A stretch of 62,466 bases of DNA from NCBI RefSeq assembly GCF_009695775.1, contig NZ_VUNG01000022.1, positions 1-62,466 on the forward strand, read 5' to 3'. The first letter of the stretch is position 1. Every line of letters starts with the position of its first letter. A program made the translations under genes and the position numbers. The notes beneath the pieces are model-generated. The model was not told the DNA's origin, made no database searches, and saw only the letters and a program-made list of their open reading frames with translations. Shown piece after piece: positions 9,152 through 18,659 of the stretch. This DNA is from Hallella mizrahii. GTDB taxonomy: Bacteria; Bacteroidota; Bacteroidia; Bacteroidales; Bacteroidaceae.

Positions 9152-9877
9152 TTAGACGTTTCGTTTGGACAGCTGAGCCATGGCGACAGCCATCAGTCCG
9201 GCAGTTTCTGTGCGCAGTCGGCTGCTTCCCAAGGTGATGGACTCATAACCTTGGCTGATGGCTTCCCTCACCTCCTCAATAGAGAAGTCGCCTTCCGGAC
9301 CGATGAGTATGGTCACATCCTCCTCTTGTGGCGTTTGTTGTAAGGTTTGGAAGAGGTCGGCACGGTCGATTTCGTCATAGCAGTGGGCTATGAATTTCCG
9401 GCCTTCCCGGGGGGTATGGATGAAGTCGCTGAACTTTGTCAGTTCGTTGACAATTGGTTTCCATGCCTTGCGGCTTTGCTTGACGGCACCGACAACAATT
9501 TTCTCGATACGGTCGGTGCGGATCGTTGTGCGCTCAGAGAACTGACATCTGAGAAATGTGAGCTCGTCGAAACCGATCTCGGTGCATTTCTCTGTCATCC
9601 ATTCCATGCGGTCCATCATCTTTGTAGGAGCGATGGCGAGATGGATCCGGCCGTTCCACGTCTTTTTCTGGGATAAAGTCTGCCGGATATTGTAGAGGCA
9701 GTGCTTGGTGCTGGCGGCAGAGATTTCAGCCTGATAGAAGGTGCCGCATCCGTCCATGAGAAACATCTCATCACCGGCTTGCATGCGCAGCACCCTCAAA
9801 GCATGTTGCGCTTCTTCTTTCGGCAGCTCGTTTTGATGGCTGGCATCTGGCACATAGAAATATCTTTCTTCCTTCAT
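9152..9877 (-). CDS. rsmE: 16S rRNA (uracil(1498)-N(3))-methyltransferase
   Basis: 241 aa. SPOUT-fold methyltransferase: the knot region is seen as LIGPEGDFSIEEVREA followed by LGSSRLRTETAGLMAVA at the C-terminus, which binds S-adenosylmethionine. The N-terminal part (HALRVLRMQAGDEMFLMDG) matches the PUA-like RNA-binding domain. It methylates N3 of U1498 in 16S rRNA. Length is usual for the family. It lies 12 bp downstream of the nuclease-like gene and about 80 bp upstream of the DUF4836 gene. Confidence 0.95.
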   Translation of the reverse strand: MKEERYFYVPDASHQNELPKEEAQHALRVLRMQAGDEMFLMDGCGTFYQAEISAASTKHCLYNIRQTLSQKKTWNGRIHLAIAPTKMMDRMEWMTEKCTEIGFDELTFLRCQFSERTTIRTDRIEKIVVGAVKQSRKAWKPIVNELTKFSDFIHTPREGRKFIAHCYDEIDRADLFQTLQQTPQEEDVTILIGPEGDFSIEEVREAISQGYESITLGSSRLRTETAGLMAVAMAQLSKRNV

Positions 9878-9889
9878 AGCTGTTGGATG

Positions 9890-10486
9890 TTATTGGGCAT
9901 TCTCTGCTTTGTCTTTGTCTTCTTGGCTGCGTTTCTTATCCTCTTCCTCTCTTTTCTTCAACTCGTCCCTAAGCTCAGAGGCTATCTCGTAGCGTTCGGT
10001 CTTCACGGCATTGTCGAGGAGGTTGTGGAGCATAGGTTCGCTGAGGATGTTGAGAGGCAGTTGCAATCCTTTGGCATTGGGCTGATAGACAGAACTTTGT
10101 CTGCGAAACAAAGCCGCGTCCATGAAGATAGGGATCTCGTTGTGGCTCACAATCGAGAGCAGAATAGCCGTGTCGGCATTAATGGGAAGGCTGAACTGAT
10201 TCTCTTCGTTGATAAGTAATGCCTTGTATATGCCATCTTCCAATGTGTTGATACGGACAGACAGTTCCAATGAGGTCTGCCAATGGATCATCTCCCAGAG
10301 AATCTTGGCAATGTCATCGTTGTTGATGTCATTGCTTTTTCTCTCAGTTATCTCTTTGAGAATCTTTCTGCTGCATGTGATCACGAGTTGACGTTGCTGC
10401 TCCTGATCAGAGAGGAGCAGCAGGCCGTCTTGTTCTTTGCCGTTAACCTCAGCGGCAGCTTGGAATTTAAGCTGTATACTTGCCAT
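9890..10486 (-). CDS. Bifunctional nuclease (DUF151)-like protein with C-terminal UVR motif
   Basis: 198 aa. The middle part (FSLPINADTAILLSIVSHNEIPIFMD, about residues 98-123) matches the DUF151/bifunctional nuclease core, where E-I-DARxSDAIALAxR is usual. Residues about 150-175 (NLLDNAVKTERYEIASELRD) form a UVR (UvrB/UvrC-type) helical hairpin. The tail is a highly charged Lys/Glu segment. Bacteroidetes carry this DUF151-UVR fusion widely; plant and archaeal relatives have DNase/RNase activity, but activity here is unproven. It lies between the nucleoside permease (13 bp) and rsmE (12 bp), probably one transcript. Confidence 0.8.
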   Translation of the reverse strand: MASIQLKFQAAAEVNGKEQDGLLLLSDQEQQRQLVITCSRKILKEITERKSNDINNDDIAKILWEMIHWQTSLELSVRINTLEDGIYKALLINEENQFSLPINADTAILLSIVSHNEIPIFMDAALFRRQSSVYQPNAKGLQLPLNILSEPMLHNLLDNAVKTERYEIASELRDELKKREEEDKKRSQEDKDKAENAQ

Positions 10487-10499
10487 GGTCTGAAAGCGA

Positions 10500-11747
10500 T
10501 TATTTTGTGGCTTTATCCTTCTTGGGACGGAAGATCAATGCGAAAGCGACGCCTACAATGAGGGCATAGCCTGCAAAGACATACCAGCATGCCTGCCATT
10601 GAGTGACACCACCGACAGTATGCAGGTCTACAACCTCTTGAGCGGCCAGTGAGCCGATCGTGGCGCCTAAGCCATTGGTCATGAGCATGAAGAGTCCTTG
10701 CGCCGAAGAGCGAAGGCAAGGGTCTGTGGCCTTATCGACAAACAAGGAACCAGAGATGTTGAAGAAGTCGAAGGCGACTCCATAGATGATCATCGAGGCC
10801 ACGAACATCCAAACCTTGTTGCCCGGATCACCGGCACCGAGGAGACCGAAGCGAAGTACCCATGCAAACATAGCGATGAGCATGACGTTCTTAATGCCGA
10901 AATGCTTCATGAAGAAAGGAATCATTAGTATGCATAGCGTCTCGCTGATCTGGGAAATTGAATAGAGAATGACTGAGTGCTTCACACCAAAGGTATCAGC
11001 GAACTCCGGTATCTTGGCGAAACTCTCAATAAATGGAGTGGCAAAGCCATTGGTGATCTGCAGACTGACACCCAGCAGCATGGAAAAGATGAAGAAGATA
11101 GCCATCTTCTTTTGACGAAACAGCGTGAAGGCACGCAGACCGAAAGCATCGACCAGACTCTTATGCTTGTCGTCATGGCTGACAGGACAGGCTGGCAGGG
11201 TGAACGTATAGAGGAAGAGAAGGATGCTCAGTGCGCCGCTGACGACAAACTGCAACTCGTTGGCCTTGAATCCCATGATGTCGACAAACCACATGCTACA
11301 GATGAAGCCTACCGTACCAAAGACACGGATTGGCGGAAAATCCTTCACGGTGTCCATACCGGCTTGTGTGAGTGCACTGTAAGCTACAGAGTTGCTTAGT
11401 GCCAGGGTAGGCATATAGAATGCTACGCTGACGGAGTAAAGGGTGAACAAAGTGGCAAAGGTCACGTTCGTGCCTGCATAATAGCCATAGGCTGCAGCTC
11501 CCATCATAAAAGCGCCGGCCAACAGATGGCAGATGCCAAGAAGGCGCTGGGCCGGTATCCATCGGTCTGCTACAATGCCCATGAGAGCAGGCATGAAGAT
11601 AGACACGATGCCTTGCATGGCAAAGAAGGAACCGATATGAGTGGACATTCCTGCATTGGTGAGGTAGATACCCATGCATGTAAGGTAAGCGCCCCATACA
11701 GCGAATTGCAGGAAATTCATGAATGCTAAACGCACTTTTAAGTTCAT
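10500..11747 (-). CDS. Nucleoside permease, MFS (NupG-like)
   Basis: 415 aa with about twelve hydrophobic segments. The N-terminus (MNLKVRLAFMNFLQFAVWGAYLTCMGIYL) is characteristic of the nucleoside:H+ symporter family (NupG/XapB). A PAL-like block (FMPALMGIVADRWI) and central GTVGFICSMW also fit. It should import nucleosides across the inner membrane by proton symport. It heads the bfn-like and rsmE genes with very short gaps. Substrate range not resolvable. Confidence 0.88.
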   Translation of the reverse strand: MNLKVRLAFMNFLQFAVWGAYLTCMGIYLTNAGMSTHIGSFFAMQGIVSIFMPALMGIVADRWIPAQRLLGICHLLAGAFMMGAAAYGYYAGTNVTFATLFTLYSVSVAFYMPTLALSNSVAYSALTQAGMDTVKDFPPIRVFGTVGFICSMWFVDIMGFKANELQFVVSGALSILLFLYTFTLPACPVSHDDKHKSLVDAFGLRAFTLFRQKKMAIFFIFSMLLGVSLQITNGFATPFIESFAKIPEFADTFGVKHSVILYSISQISETLCILMIPFFMKHFGIKNVMLIAMFAWVLRFGLLGAGDPGNKVWMFVASMIIYGVAFDFFNISGSLFVDKATDPCLRSSAQGLFMLMTNGLGATIGSLAAQEVVDLHTVGGVTQWQACWYVFAGYALIVGVAFALIFRPKKDKATK

Positions 11748-11795
11748 AGCTATTATTTACTTTATTGTTGTGATCAGTCTTGTTGCGTTAGTAAC

Positions 11796-12497
11796 TTATT
11801 GTTGATTGACGGAATGATAGCTTCCGTTACTCCATGAGAGTTGTCTTATGACCAAGACCTGATGGAGTTCCTTGTATTCTTCATCGGACAGCAGAGGGCG
11901 GGATAATCTTAGACGGAGGGTGTTGTCTTCGGCACTTATTTCCGCCAACACCATTTTGGGATCGATCTTTTCCTTTAGTGCTTTGTAGGTCAGCTCCGAC
12001 ATTGTGTCGGGTTTTGTCGTCAGCATATCAGCGAGGTCGTTGACGGACGGTGCACCTAAGAATTGGGCCGTGGACAGCTCTTTCCAATCTTGTGTGAAGA
12101 AGCGTATGGCGCTTTCGCCTGTTGGGATGGAGTCCTTATCGACAGAACCGGCCAGCCAGGTTTCAACAAGACATACGATGGAATCCTGATTTGATGTGGG
12201 AAGTAATTTCAGTTGTATAGATTTGGTAGCATTGAGTTGGATATGGGCGTAACTGTTTGTCAATGTGTCCATTCTACATTTGCCTTCAAGCAGATTGTCG
12301 ACACTTCCATCTACATGCATGGAAGCATAGGAGGGCATCTCCTGTCTTTGTTGCGGGTCGAGATAAGGAATAATAGTATCCGGCATCGTTTTCCAAATCT
12401 CAGCGACTGTCTTTGCCGGGAGGTGAATACTGAACGTTGTAAGCATCAGCACAAGAGTCATCAGCAGGGTCCGGCTGACGGCATGATCTTTTTCCAT
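11796..12497 (-). CDS. DUF3256 family protein
   Basis: 233 aa from ATG 12497 (MEKDHAVSRTLLMTLVLMLT), which places a signal peptide at the N-terminus; an upstream in-frame ATG at 12521 would add eight residues. The conserved opening TVAEIWKTMPDTIIPYLDPQ and following MHVDGSVDNLLEGKCRMDTL are recognised from DUF3256, a Bacteroidales family of secreted proteins without known function. It is separated by 48 bp from the nucleoside permease and by 150 bp from tamB, and has its own -7 box at 12592-12599. Confidence 0.85.
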   Translation of the reverse strand: MEKDHAVSRTLLMTLVLMLTTFSIHLPAKTVAEIWKTMPDTIIPYLDPQQRQEMPSYASMHVDGSVDNLLEGKCRMDTLTNSYAHIQLNATKSIQLKLLPTSNQDSIVCLVETWLAGSVDKDSIPTGESAIRFFTQDWKELSTAQFLGAPSVNDLADMLTTKPDTMSELTYKALKEKIDPKMVLAEISAEDNTLRLRLSRPLLSDEEYKELHQVLVIRQLSWSNGSYHSVNQQ

Positions 12498-12591
12498 AAC
12501 GATACTATTATTATATTGCATACTTAGATGGCTATTTGATTAAACCGGCAAATCATCTCATGGATGATCTTCCACTCTTCTTTTTGGCTTA

Positions 12592-12599
12592 CAAAGTTA
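12592..12599 (-). promoter_or_regulatory. Probable -7 promoter element for the DUF3256 gene
   Basis: On the minus strand 12599-12592 reads TAACTTTG, a perfect TAnnTTTG box, giving a leader of about 85-90 nt before the start at 12497. No clear TTTG lies 19-21 bp further upstream. Confidence 0.45.
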
Positions 12600-12646
12600 T
12601 GAAAAAAGCGTGAAAGGAGGATGCATTTCTACTATTTATTTTCACC

Positions 12647-15600
12647 TTATTTCTTCTTATGCCATGTTTTCTTATGCCACAGTTCTTTCCAGTTGTCGAA
12701 GTCGTGTTTGATCACAAAGCCTACTCCCTGGGTGTTTAAGGAGTTGCGGGTGAAGTAACGGTCGTTGGTCTGATTGTAGATGCGTACGCTCAGATTGCCG
12801 TTGGGCACGATGAGATAACGGATGTCGAAGTCTCCGATAAACGACTGGTTTGCGGTGGCCGCATTGTCGCGATAGCCGAATTGACCGTTGAAGAGGAGCC
12901 GGTTGTTGAGGAGACTTCCACTGAGGATACCTTCATACTCGGCATTGTTCCAACCCTCCGTTCCTGTGGAGATATTGGCACCGAAGTTCCAATTCTTATT
13001 TTTCACGATAGAGCCGAGCACATTGTTGATCTGTTGACTCAGCTGTCCGCTGAGGATACTTTGCATGGCAAGTGTTGTCTGACTTTCTTTTGCCTCCATA
13101 TCTTGGGCGTTGTTTTCTGTCTTGTTGTAGAAGCGGCCTACGGCAAGCAGATACAGCACTTGCTGCTTCATCTCGTCTTCGCTATTGATGATGCTGTAGA
13201 TCATCTGCTTCACGTCGGCACTGACTGTTGGCATGTCCATGTCGAAGTCTACCTTTGGATCAGTCGGAGTGCCGGTGACTTTCATCAAACAGTTGACGCG
13301 AATGTTGTTGCCGGAGAATCTGCGACCCAGTTGCAGGTCGGCAAGATTCACGGAGTTGAGCATATATTGTGCTTCGAGGTTGAGGTTGGCTCTACCGGGA
13401 TCACCGCCAAAGGTGATGGTGCCTCCTTGCTTGAAGGTGAAGTCACGCTTGATAATGTTTTGGATGGTCAGTTTATAGATGCCGCGATCTACAACATAGT
13501 TGCCATATAGGTTCACGCCACCTTTATTATAATAGGAGGCGCGAATGGTTCCAGTGCCGTTGAAGTCGATATAGTCGCCGCTTGTCTTGTCCATGATGAT
13601 CTTCAGCGTAGCGTCGGGCGTGGCATGAATGAGAAAGTTGATGTGTATGTCGGTAGGAATGTCAACTGGTTCGGTGTCGTTGTCTGGAGGAAGGGCATGG
13701 GGCAGTATTGCTTGGAGGGAGTCTCTGGATACCCATTGGATAAACTCTTGCGTACCAATAGCTTCTGGGCTGGTAATGTCGTAGCACATCACAGAACCGC
13801 GGGAAGGTGTGGCATCTACCTTGATGTCTACTTCTCCTGGTTTGCCGTTGATGTCGACAGTTCCTGTGCCGGCTATTGTACCGTAGACAGTATTGCCGTT
13901 GTCGGGACCGAGCTCATAGCCCAAAAGATTGTTGGCCTTGACATGAAGGTTGTAGCTAAGGTGGGAGAGATGGGTATGGTATAGGGCACCGGTGAGAAGC
14001 CCACGGTTGCCGAGTCGGTCGTGGATGGTGTCATCCACAAACTGAATCTCATTTACTAAAAAGCGGATAGAGTCGTCGGCCAAATAATACCTTGTATTGA
14101 TAGGCGTGATTGTTGTGGCTCCCGAAACCTTTGCTGCACCCGTGAGGTTTATCTTCTTCAAGTCGCCCCATAAACTGAGCTTGCCGTTGACCGAAAGGTC
14201 TATGTTGCTCATGAAGTTGGAGCAGAAGCCTTTGAGAAACTCTCCTCTGGTGTTGATGGCGTTGAAGGTGAGGTTGATGTCGTTGCGCTTGGGCGAGACG
14301 AAGCCATTGATGACAGTGCGTCGGTCTTGAATGCCTCTGGCGGTATGCATGGTGTCCAGGGCAAGGGCATCGATATCAATCTGTTTCTTCTCATTGTTCC
14401 ATTTGACATTGGCATTCAGGGTTCCCATTTTCCCTTCTTCAAACTGGAAGTTCGAAACCATAATATTTCCTTTGGCTTTCGGTGTGTCGAAGAGCGAGGA
14501 CAGATAGGCCTTGCCGTTGACATTGCCGGAGAAGTCCACTGAATGGAAGTTGACAAGGTCGAGGATATACTCGACATTGACATTGTTGAGGTCTACAATA
14601 ATGGAATCTTCCCGATTGGGTGATGCTTGGCCATTAATGCGGATGGACTGAGAGTTGCTGGCAATATTGAGATTGTCAATGGTAAGATGCTTTTTACTGT
14701 ATGTGAGTTGGTCGGCATGTATGGTGTACACAGAGTCGCCGACGAGCAGATGAGATTTCTTGACATCAAATGTAGCGACCACTTGTTTTTTTTCATTGGT
14801 GAGGAATGCCATGTTGGCATTGAGTAGTCCTCTCAACCTTTGCTTCTTGGCGTGGTTGTCCATACTCAAGCTTGTGCGTAAGGTATTGCCGACCGCTGTG
14901 GCTTGGAGTTGATAGTCAGTGCCCAGTCCACGATCGTCCGTCTTGGTGAGTGAGCCTCGGCAGTTGAGCTGATTGTTGGGTGAGGTGGCAATGACATTGA
15001 CGTTCTGATAGTGGCCTCCGTTGTAGGCGAGATCTGGTACGACAACGTGACAGTCGATGGTCTCAGTCTTACTGTCCAAACTGCATGTGAGGGAGAGAGG
15101 TTGCAGAAGATTCAGGTCCACGCCGGTGAAGAAACGTAGCCAGTCGTCACGAAGTATGGTGGCAGTAAGTGCGAAGTTGTTGGAGTGGGTAGGACGATAT
15201 CTGAAAGAGGTCAGCGTCTGAATACTGGGCAACTGATGGACAAAAACGTTTTGGATACTCTGCAATAACGTGGCATAATCAAATTGCCCTGTCACCTCGA
15301 TATGTCCGAAATCGCTGAGCATCGTGACGAAGTGGTCATTGTTGCTTTTTCCTGCCTTTACTTGTAGGGACTGCAATTCATAGGTCTCATCACTTCTTTG
15401 TGCCTTGAAACTTGAAATCTTAAGAAGACCGTCAAGATTGTTAAGATTTGAACCTGAGATATTGGCCGAAATATTGGCTGCATAGTTAGTATCCCCTAAT
15501 TTGCCTTTGAGAAGGTTGATAGCAGAAGGTCGGAAACGGGAAATCTCGGCGTTGAGAACATAATGATGTCGGGATAGAGATATTCCGCCCTTACTTTCTA

Positions 15601-17071
15601 TGGTTGCAACGATATTGGGGTCGTTGATAGAGCAATGGCCCGAGAGAGTTTCATTCTTGAGTGCGCCATTGATGTCTATATGCTGATAGGAATAGCCTTT
15701 AAAGTCGATTCTGCCAATGCGTCCGTCTACCTGGAACATTTTTTGATGAAGGTTTCCTGCCACTTTTATGCTTGCTGCTAAGTCACCAAGATCGTTGTTG
15801 TCCGTGATCTGTTGGAGATTGAAACGTTGTGTCTCAATATAACAGTCAAGAGTTTGGTGATCCATTTTGAAATTCACCTTAGCATTTCCGGCGTCAGAAA
15901 GCAGGGCACCACTGACTTGGATTTGTTTTGAACCTTTTCCACGTCCACTGCCTGTGAAAGCAAGATGATCAAGACGGTCAGCCACTGCCGGGAGATTGAT
16001 GTTAAATATGTTTTTACCTTCTTTGTTGATATAGAGGCTATGGCAGATGATGCTCCAGACAGGCTGGCGGTCGTCGAGTGTCGTATGTATGTCACCACTA
16101 AAATGGAGAATAGACGATTTACGGGCTGCATTGGGAAAGACGTCAAAAAGGATGTTCTCAATCGAGATGTGGTGTCTTGTGCCGCTGACTCGTGTACTGA
16201 GCTGGATATTGTTTGGGGATCTTTTGATCTTGTCAGTAAGGCAACTGATGTCGTAGGTGCTGATCATTGAAGGTTTAACGATACCTGTGTAAGATATTGT
16301 GTTCCAATCAATCATGTCATTGTTGCGTCGGAAGTCAGCAACGATCTCTTTCAGTGAAACCTTTGATGTCGGTGTGCGAAGGTATAGATGATCCAAAGTG
16401 ATCTTGTGATTTAACAAAGACGCTTTGGCGGTGAGCTCTTTTATGTCCAAACCACACTGTTCTGTGAGGCTGAGTTTTTTGATGTTGATGCTGCCAGCCT
16501 CCTTTGTCAGATCAGACAACAGTATATGTGTGCTGATGTTCTGGATATGTAGATGGTGGAGATCAAAAGTGTGAATGTTTGGCATGTCAAGCTGGTCATA
16601 GCAGAAAGCACCGTGCCGGATGATCAGGCTATGAATCTGAAAATTGAGTTTAGAATGGCTTGTTGTGTCCTTGGAAGCCAGCGAGTCCACGATAAACTGA
16701 TAATTCGGCTTGGCGCTTGCTGTAGCCCGGTTGATATGGATGTCAGCACCAAAGAGCTGAGCCGAGGTGATGCATATCTCGTTGTGTGGCAGTCGGAGCA
16801 AGTCGAGTTTCGCAGAGATACGTCCGGCACGAAGCATGGGATGACGTTGCTGGTCAAGCATCGTCACATCGTCAATGATGATTCTGTTGAACAGACCAAC
16901 GTCAACACGGCCTACACATACCTTCGTGCCAAATTTTTCGGACAAGGCAGCGGCTGCTTGGCGTCCGAAATATTTTTGTACAGCAGGTATGTTCACAGCA
17001 ATGGTAAGGGTGACGTAAAATGTCAATAAAACCCATACCACAGTATTGATTGTGTGCCTAAGCCATTTCAT
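12647..17071 (-). CDS. tamB: TamB-like translocation and assembly module protein
   Basis: 1474 aa. There is a single N-terminal anchor (residues about 8-28, INTVVWVLLTFYVTLTIAVN), then a very long periplasmic region of repeating short beta strands typical of AsmA/TamB bridges. The C-terminal DUF490/TamB domain occupies roughly residues 1090-1450 (INFLIHATPDATLKIIMDKT, LYGNYVVDRGIYKLTIQNII, FGGDPGRANLNLEAQYML). TamB-like proteins span the periplasm and move phospholipid or help insert outer-membrane proteins. It is divergently transcribed from nqrA. Family call is firm; whether it pairs with a TamA/BamA barrel elsewhere cannot be seen. Confidence 0.92.
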   Translation of the reverse strand: MKWLRHTINTVVWVLLTFYVTLTIAVNIPAVQKYFGRQAAAALSEKFGTKVCVGRVDVGLFNRIIIDDVTMLDQQRHPMLRAGRISAKLDLLRLPHNEICITSAQLFGADIHINRATASAKPNYQFIVDSLASKDTTSHSKLNFQIHSLIIRHGAFCYDQLDMPNIHTFDLHHLHIQNISTHILLSDLTKEAGSINIKKLSLTEQCGLDIKELTAKASLLNHKITLDHLYLRTPTSKVSLKEIVADFRRNNDMIDWNTISYTGIVKPSMISTYDISCLTDKIKRSPNNIQLSTRVSGTRHHISIENILFDVFPNAARKSSILHFSGDIHTTLDDRQPVWSIICHSLYINKEGKNIFNINLPAVADRLDHLAFTGSGRGKGSKQIQVSGALLSDAGNAKVNFKMDHQTLDCYIETQRFNLQQITDNNDLGDLAASIKVAGNLHQKMFQVDGRIGRIDFKGYSYQHIDINGALKNETLSGHCSINDPNIVATIESKGGISLSRHHYVLNAEISRFRPSAINLLKGKLGDTNYAANISANISGSNLNNLDGLLKISSFKAQRSDETYELQSLQVKAGKSNNDHFVTMLSDFGHIEVTGQFDYATLLQSIQNVFVHQLPSIQTLTSFRYRPTHSNNFALTATILRDDWLRFFTGVDLNLLQPLSLTCSLDSKTETIDCHVVVPDLAYNGGHYQNVNVIATSPNNQLNCRGSLTKTDDRGLGTDYQLQATAVGNTLRTSLSMDNHAKKQRLRGLLNANMAFLTNEKKQVVATFDVKKSHLLVGDSVYTIHADQLTYSKKHLTIDNLNIASNSQSIRINGQASPNREDSIIVDLNNVNVEYILDLVNFHSVDFSGNVNGKAYLSSLFDTPKAKGNIMVSNFQFEEGKMGTLNANVKWNNEKKQIDIDALALDTMHTARGIQDRRTVINGFVSPKRNDINLTFNAINTRGEFLKGFCSNFMSNIDLSVNGKLSLWGDLKKINLTGAAKVSGATTITPINTRYYLADDSIRFLVNEIQFVDDTIHDRLGNRGLLTGALYHTHLSHLSYNLHVKANNLLGYELGPDNGNTVYGTIAGTGTVDINGKPGEVDIKVDATPSRGSVMCYDITSPEAIGTQEFIQWVSRDSLQAILPHALPPDNDTEPVDIPTDIHINFLIHATPDATLKIIMDKTSGDYIDFNGTGTIRASYYNKGGVNLYGNYVVDRGIYKLTIQNIIKRDFTFKQGGTITFGGDPGRANLNLEAQYMLNSVNLADLQLGRRFSGNNIRVNCLMKVTGTPTDPKVDFDMDMPTVSADVKQMIYSIINSEDEMKQQVLYLLAVGRFYNKTENNAQDMEAKESQTTLAMQSILSGQLSQQINNVLGSIVKNKNWNFGANISTGTEGWNNAEYEGILSGSLLNNRLLFNGQFGYRDNAATANQSFIGDFDIRYLIVPNGNLSVRIYNQTNDRYFTRNSLNTQGVGFVIKHDFDNWKELWHKKTWHKKK

Positions 17072-17150
17072 TTTATGTGCAAAAATATAAAATTAAACTC
17101 GAAAATGAAATAAAATGGCTGTCTTTATCATTTTTAATCTAAATTTTCAG

Positions 17151-17158
17151 TATATTTG
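17151..17158 (+). promoter_or_regulatory. Probable -7 promoter element of the nqr operon
   Basis: TATATTTG at 17151-17158, followed by GCA, fits the TAnnTTTG consensus. No TTTG is seen 19-21 bp upstream. The leader to nqrA would be about 105 nt. Confidence 0.45.
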
Positions 17159-17270
17159 CATCGCCAAAGATAGCTTCTCTGTAAGAAAGAGATGTTTAGA
17201 TCTTGCATTTTGGGACCAGATAAGACAATTCAGCATCATATCATAAGAAGTATTACTTATTATTTTTTCT

Positions 17271-18626
17271 ATGACAAATGTAGTTAAGATACGGAAAGGC
17301 TTAGACATCCATTTAAAGGGAAAAGCTTCGACGGAAAAACGTGTGGAAGTGATTTCGTCGGGAGAGTATGCCCTTGTGCCAAGTAGTTTCGTAGGTTTAA
17401 AGCCAAAAGTAGTTGTCAAGGAGGGTGATCATGTTCTTGCCGGTGATCCCCTGTTTGTGGACAAATTATCGCAAGAGGTGCGTTGTGCTTCTCCTGTGAG
17501 TGGCACTGTAGAGCAAGTACTTCGTGGAGAACGGCGTAAAGTGCTCTATGTGAAAGTAAAGGCTGATCAGGAGCAGAGCTTTCATGACTATGGCAAACAC
17601 GATGCAACATCGTTGGACGGGGAAGCAGTGAAATCATTGCTGCTGGAGTCCGGACTGTTTGCTTATATCAATCAGCTGCCTTATGCTGTCGTGGCATCTC
17701 CTTCTTCGTCGCCTAAGGCTATCTTCGTTTCTGCCTTGCGCGACATGCCGTTGGCAGCGGACTTTGAAGTAGAGCTGAGTGGTAATGAAGCTGCTTTTCA
17801 GGCAGGTATTACTGCGTTGTCAAAGTTGGCACCAGTCTCTTTGGGTATCGGTGCTACACAGCAATCTGCTGCGCTTACTCAGGCAAAGGATGCAGAAATC
17901 ACTATATTTGACGGTCCTTGTCCGGCTGGTAATGTGGGTGTACAAGTCAATCATCTCAATCCAGTCAACCGTGGTGAAGTGGTATGGACGGTCGATCCGT
18001 CAGCAGTCATCTTTATCGGGCGTTTGATGCTGACCGGTAAGGTGGATCTTCACCGTGTCATCGCCATCGCTGGCAGCCAGGTCAAGGAGCCGGCATACGC
18101 CAATGTGCTGGTGGGAACGAAGCTGTCTGACATTCTGAAGGATCGCTTGTCATCAGATCAGCACGTTCGTATCCTCAATGGCAATCCCCTGACGGGTGTG
18201 AAGAGTGGCTTGGATGATTATCTGGGTGCTCATACATCTGAGGTGACTGTCATTCCGGAGGGTGATGACCGTGACGAGATGTTGGGCTGGATCGCTCCTC
18301 GTACCAATGATTTCTCTGTGTCTCACAGCTATTTCTCTTGGCTTCAGGGCAAGCACCATGAATATGATCTTGATGCGCGCGTCAAGGGTGGCGAACGACA
18401 TATGATCATGAGTGGCGAGTACGACAAGGTGTTGCCCATGGACATCTATGGAGAGTATCTCATCAAAGCCCTTATATCCGGCGACATCGACCGTCAGGAG
18501 CAATTGGGCATTTATGAGGTATCGCCCGAAGACTTTGCTTTGGCAGAGTTTGTGGACTCCTCTAAGTTGCCATTACAAAAGATTGTGCGTCAGGGACTTG
18601 ATATCCTGCGCAAGGAAAATGCTTGA
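17271..18626 (+). CDS. nqrA: Na+-translocating NADH:quinone reductase subunit A
   Basis: 451 aa, usual length for NqrA. The N-terminus (VKIRKGLDIHLKGKASTEKR) and the block GEYALVPSSFVGLKPKVVVKEGDHVLAGDPLFVDK are characteristic. NqrA is a peripheral cytoplasmic subunit and contributes to the quinone site of the Na+-pumping complex. First of six collinear nqr genes (33 bp to nqrB). ATG at 17271 follows an A/T-rich leader. Confidence 0.97.
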   Translation: MTNVVKIRKGLDIHLKGKASTEKRVEVISSGEYALVPSSFVGLKPKVVVKEGDHVLAGDPLFVDKLSQEVRCASPVSGTVEQVLRGERRKVLYVKVKADQEQSFHDYGKHDATSLDGEAVKSLLLESGLFAYINQLPYAVVASPSSSPKAIFVSALRDMPLAADFEVELSGNEAAFQAGITALSKLAPVSLGIGATQQSAALTQAKDAEITIFDGPCPAGNVGVQVNHLNPVNRGEVVWTVDPSAVIFIGRLMLTGKVDLHRVIAIAGSQVKEPAYANVLVGTKLSDILKDRLSSDQHVRILNGNPLTGVKSGLDDYLGAHTSEVTVIPEGDDRDEMLGWIAPRTNDFSVSHSYFSWLQGKHHEYDLDARVKGGERHMIMSGEYDKVLPMDIYGEYLIKALISGDIDRQEQLGIYEVSPEDFALAEFVDSSKLPLQKIVRQGLDILRKENA

Positions 18627-18659
18627 TGTATATTAGCACAGAAACAATAATATAAAACT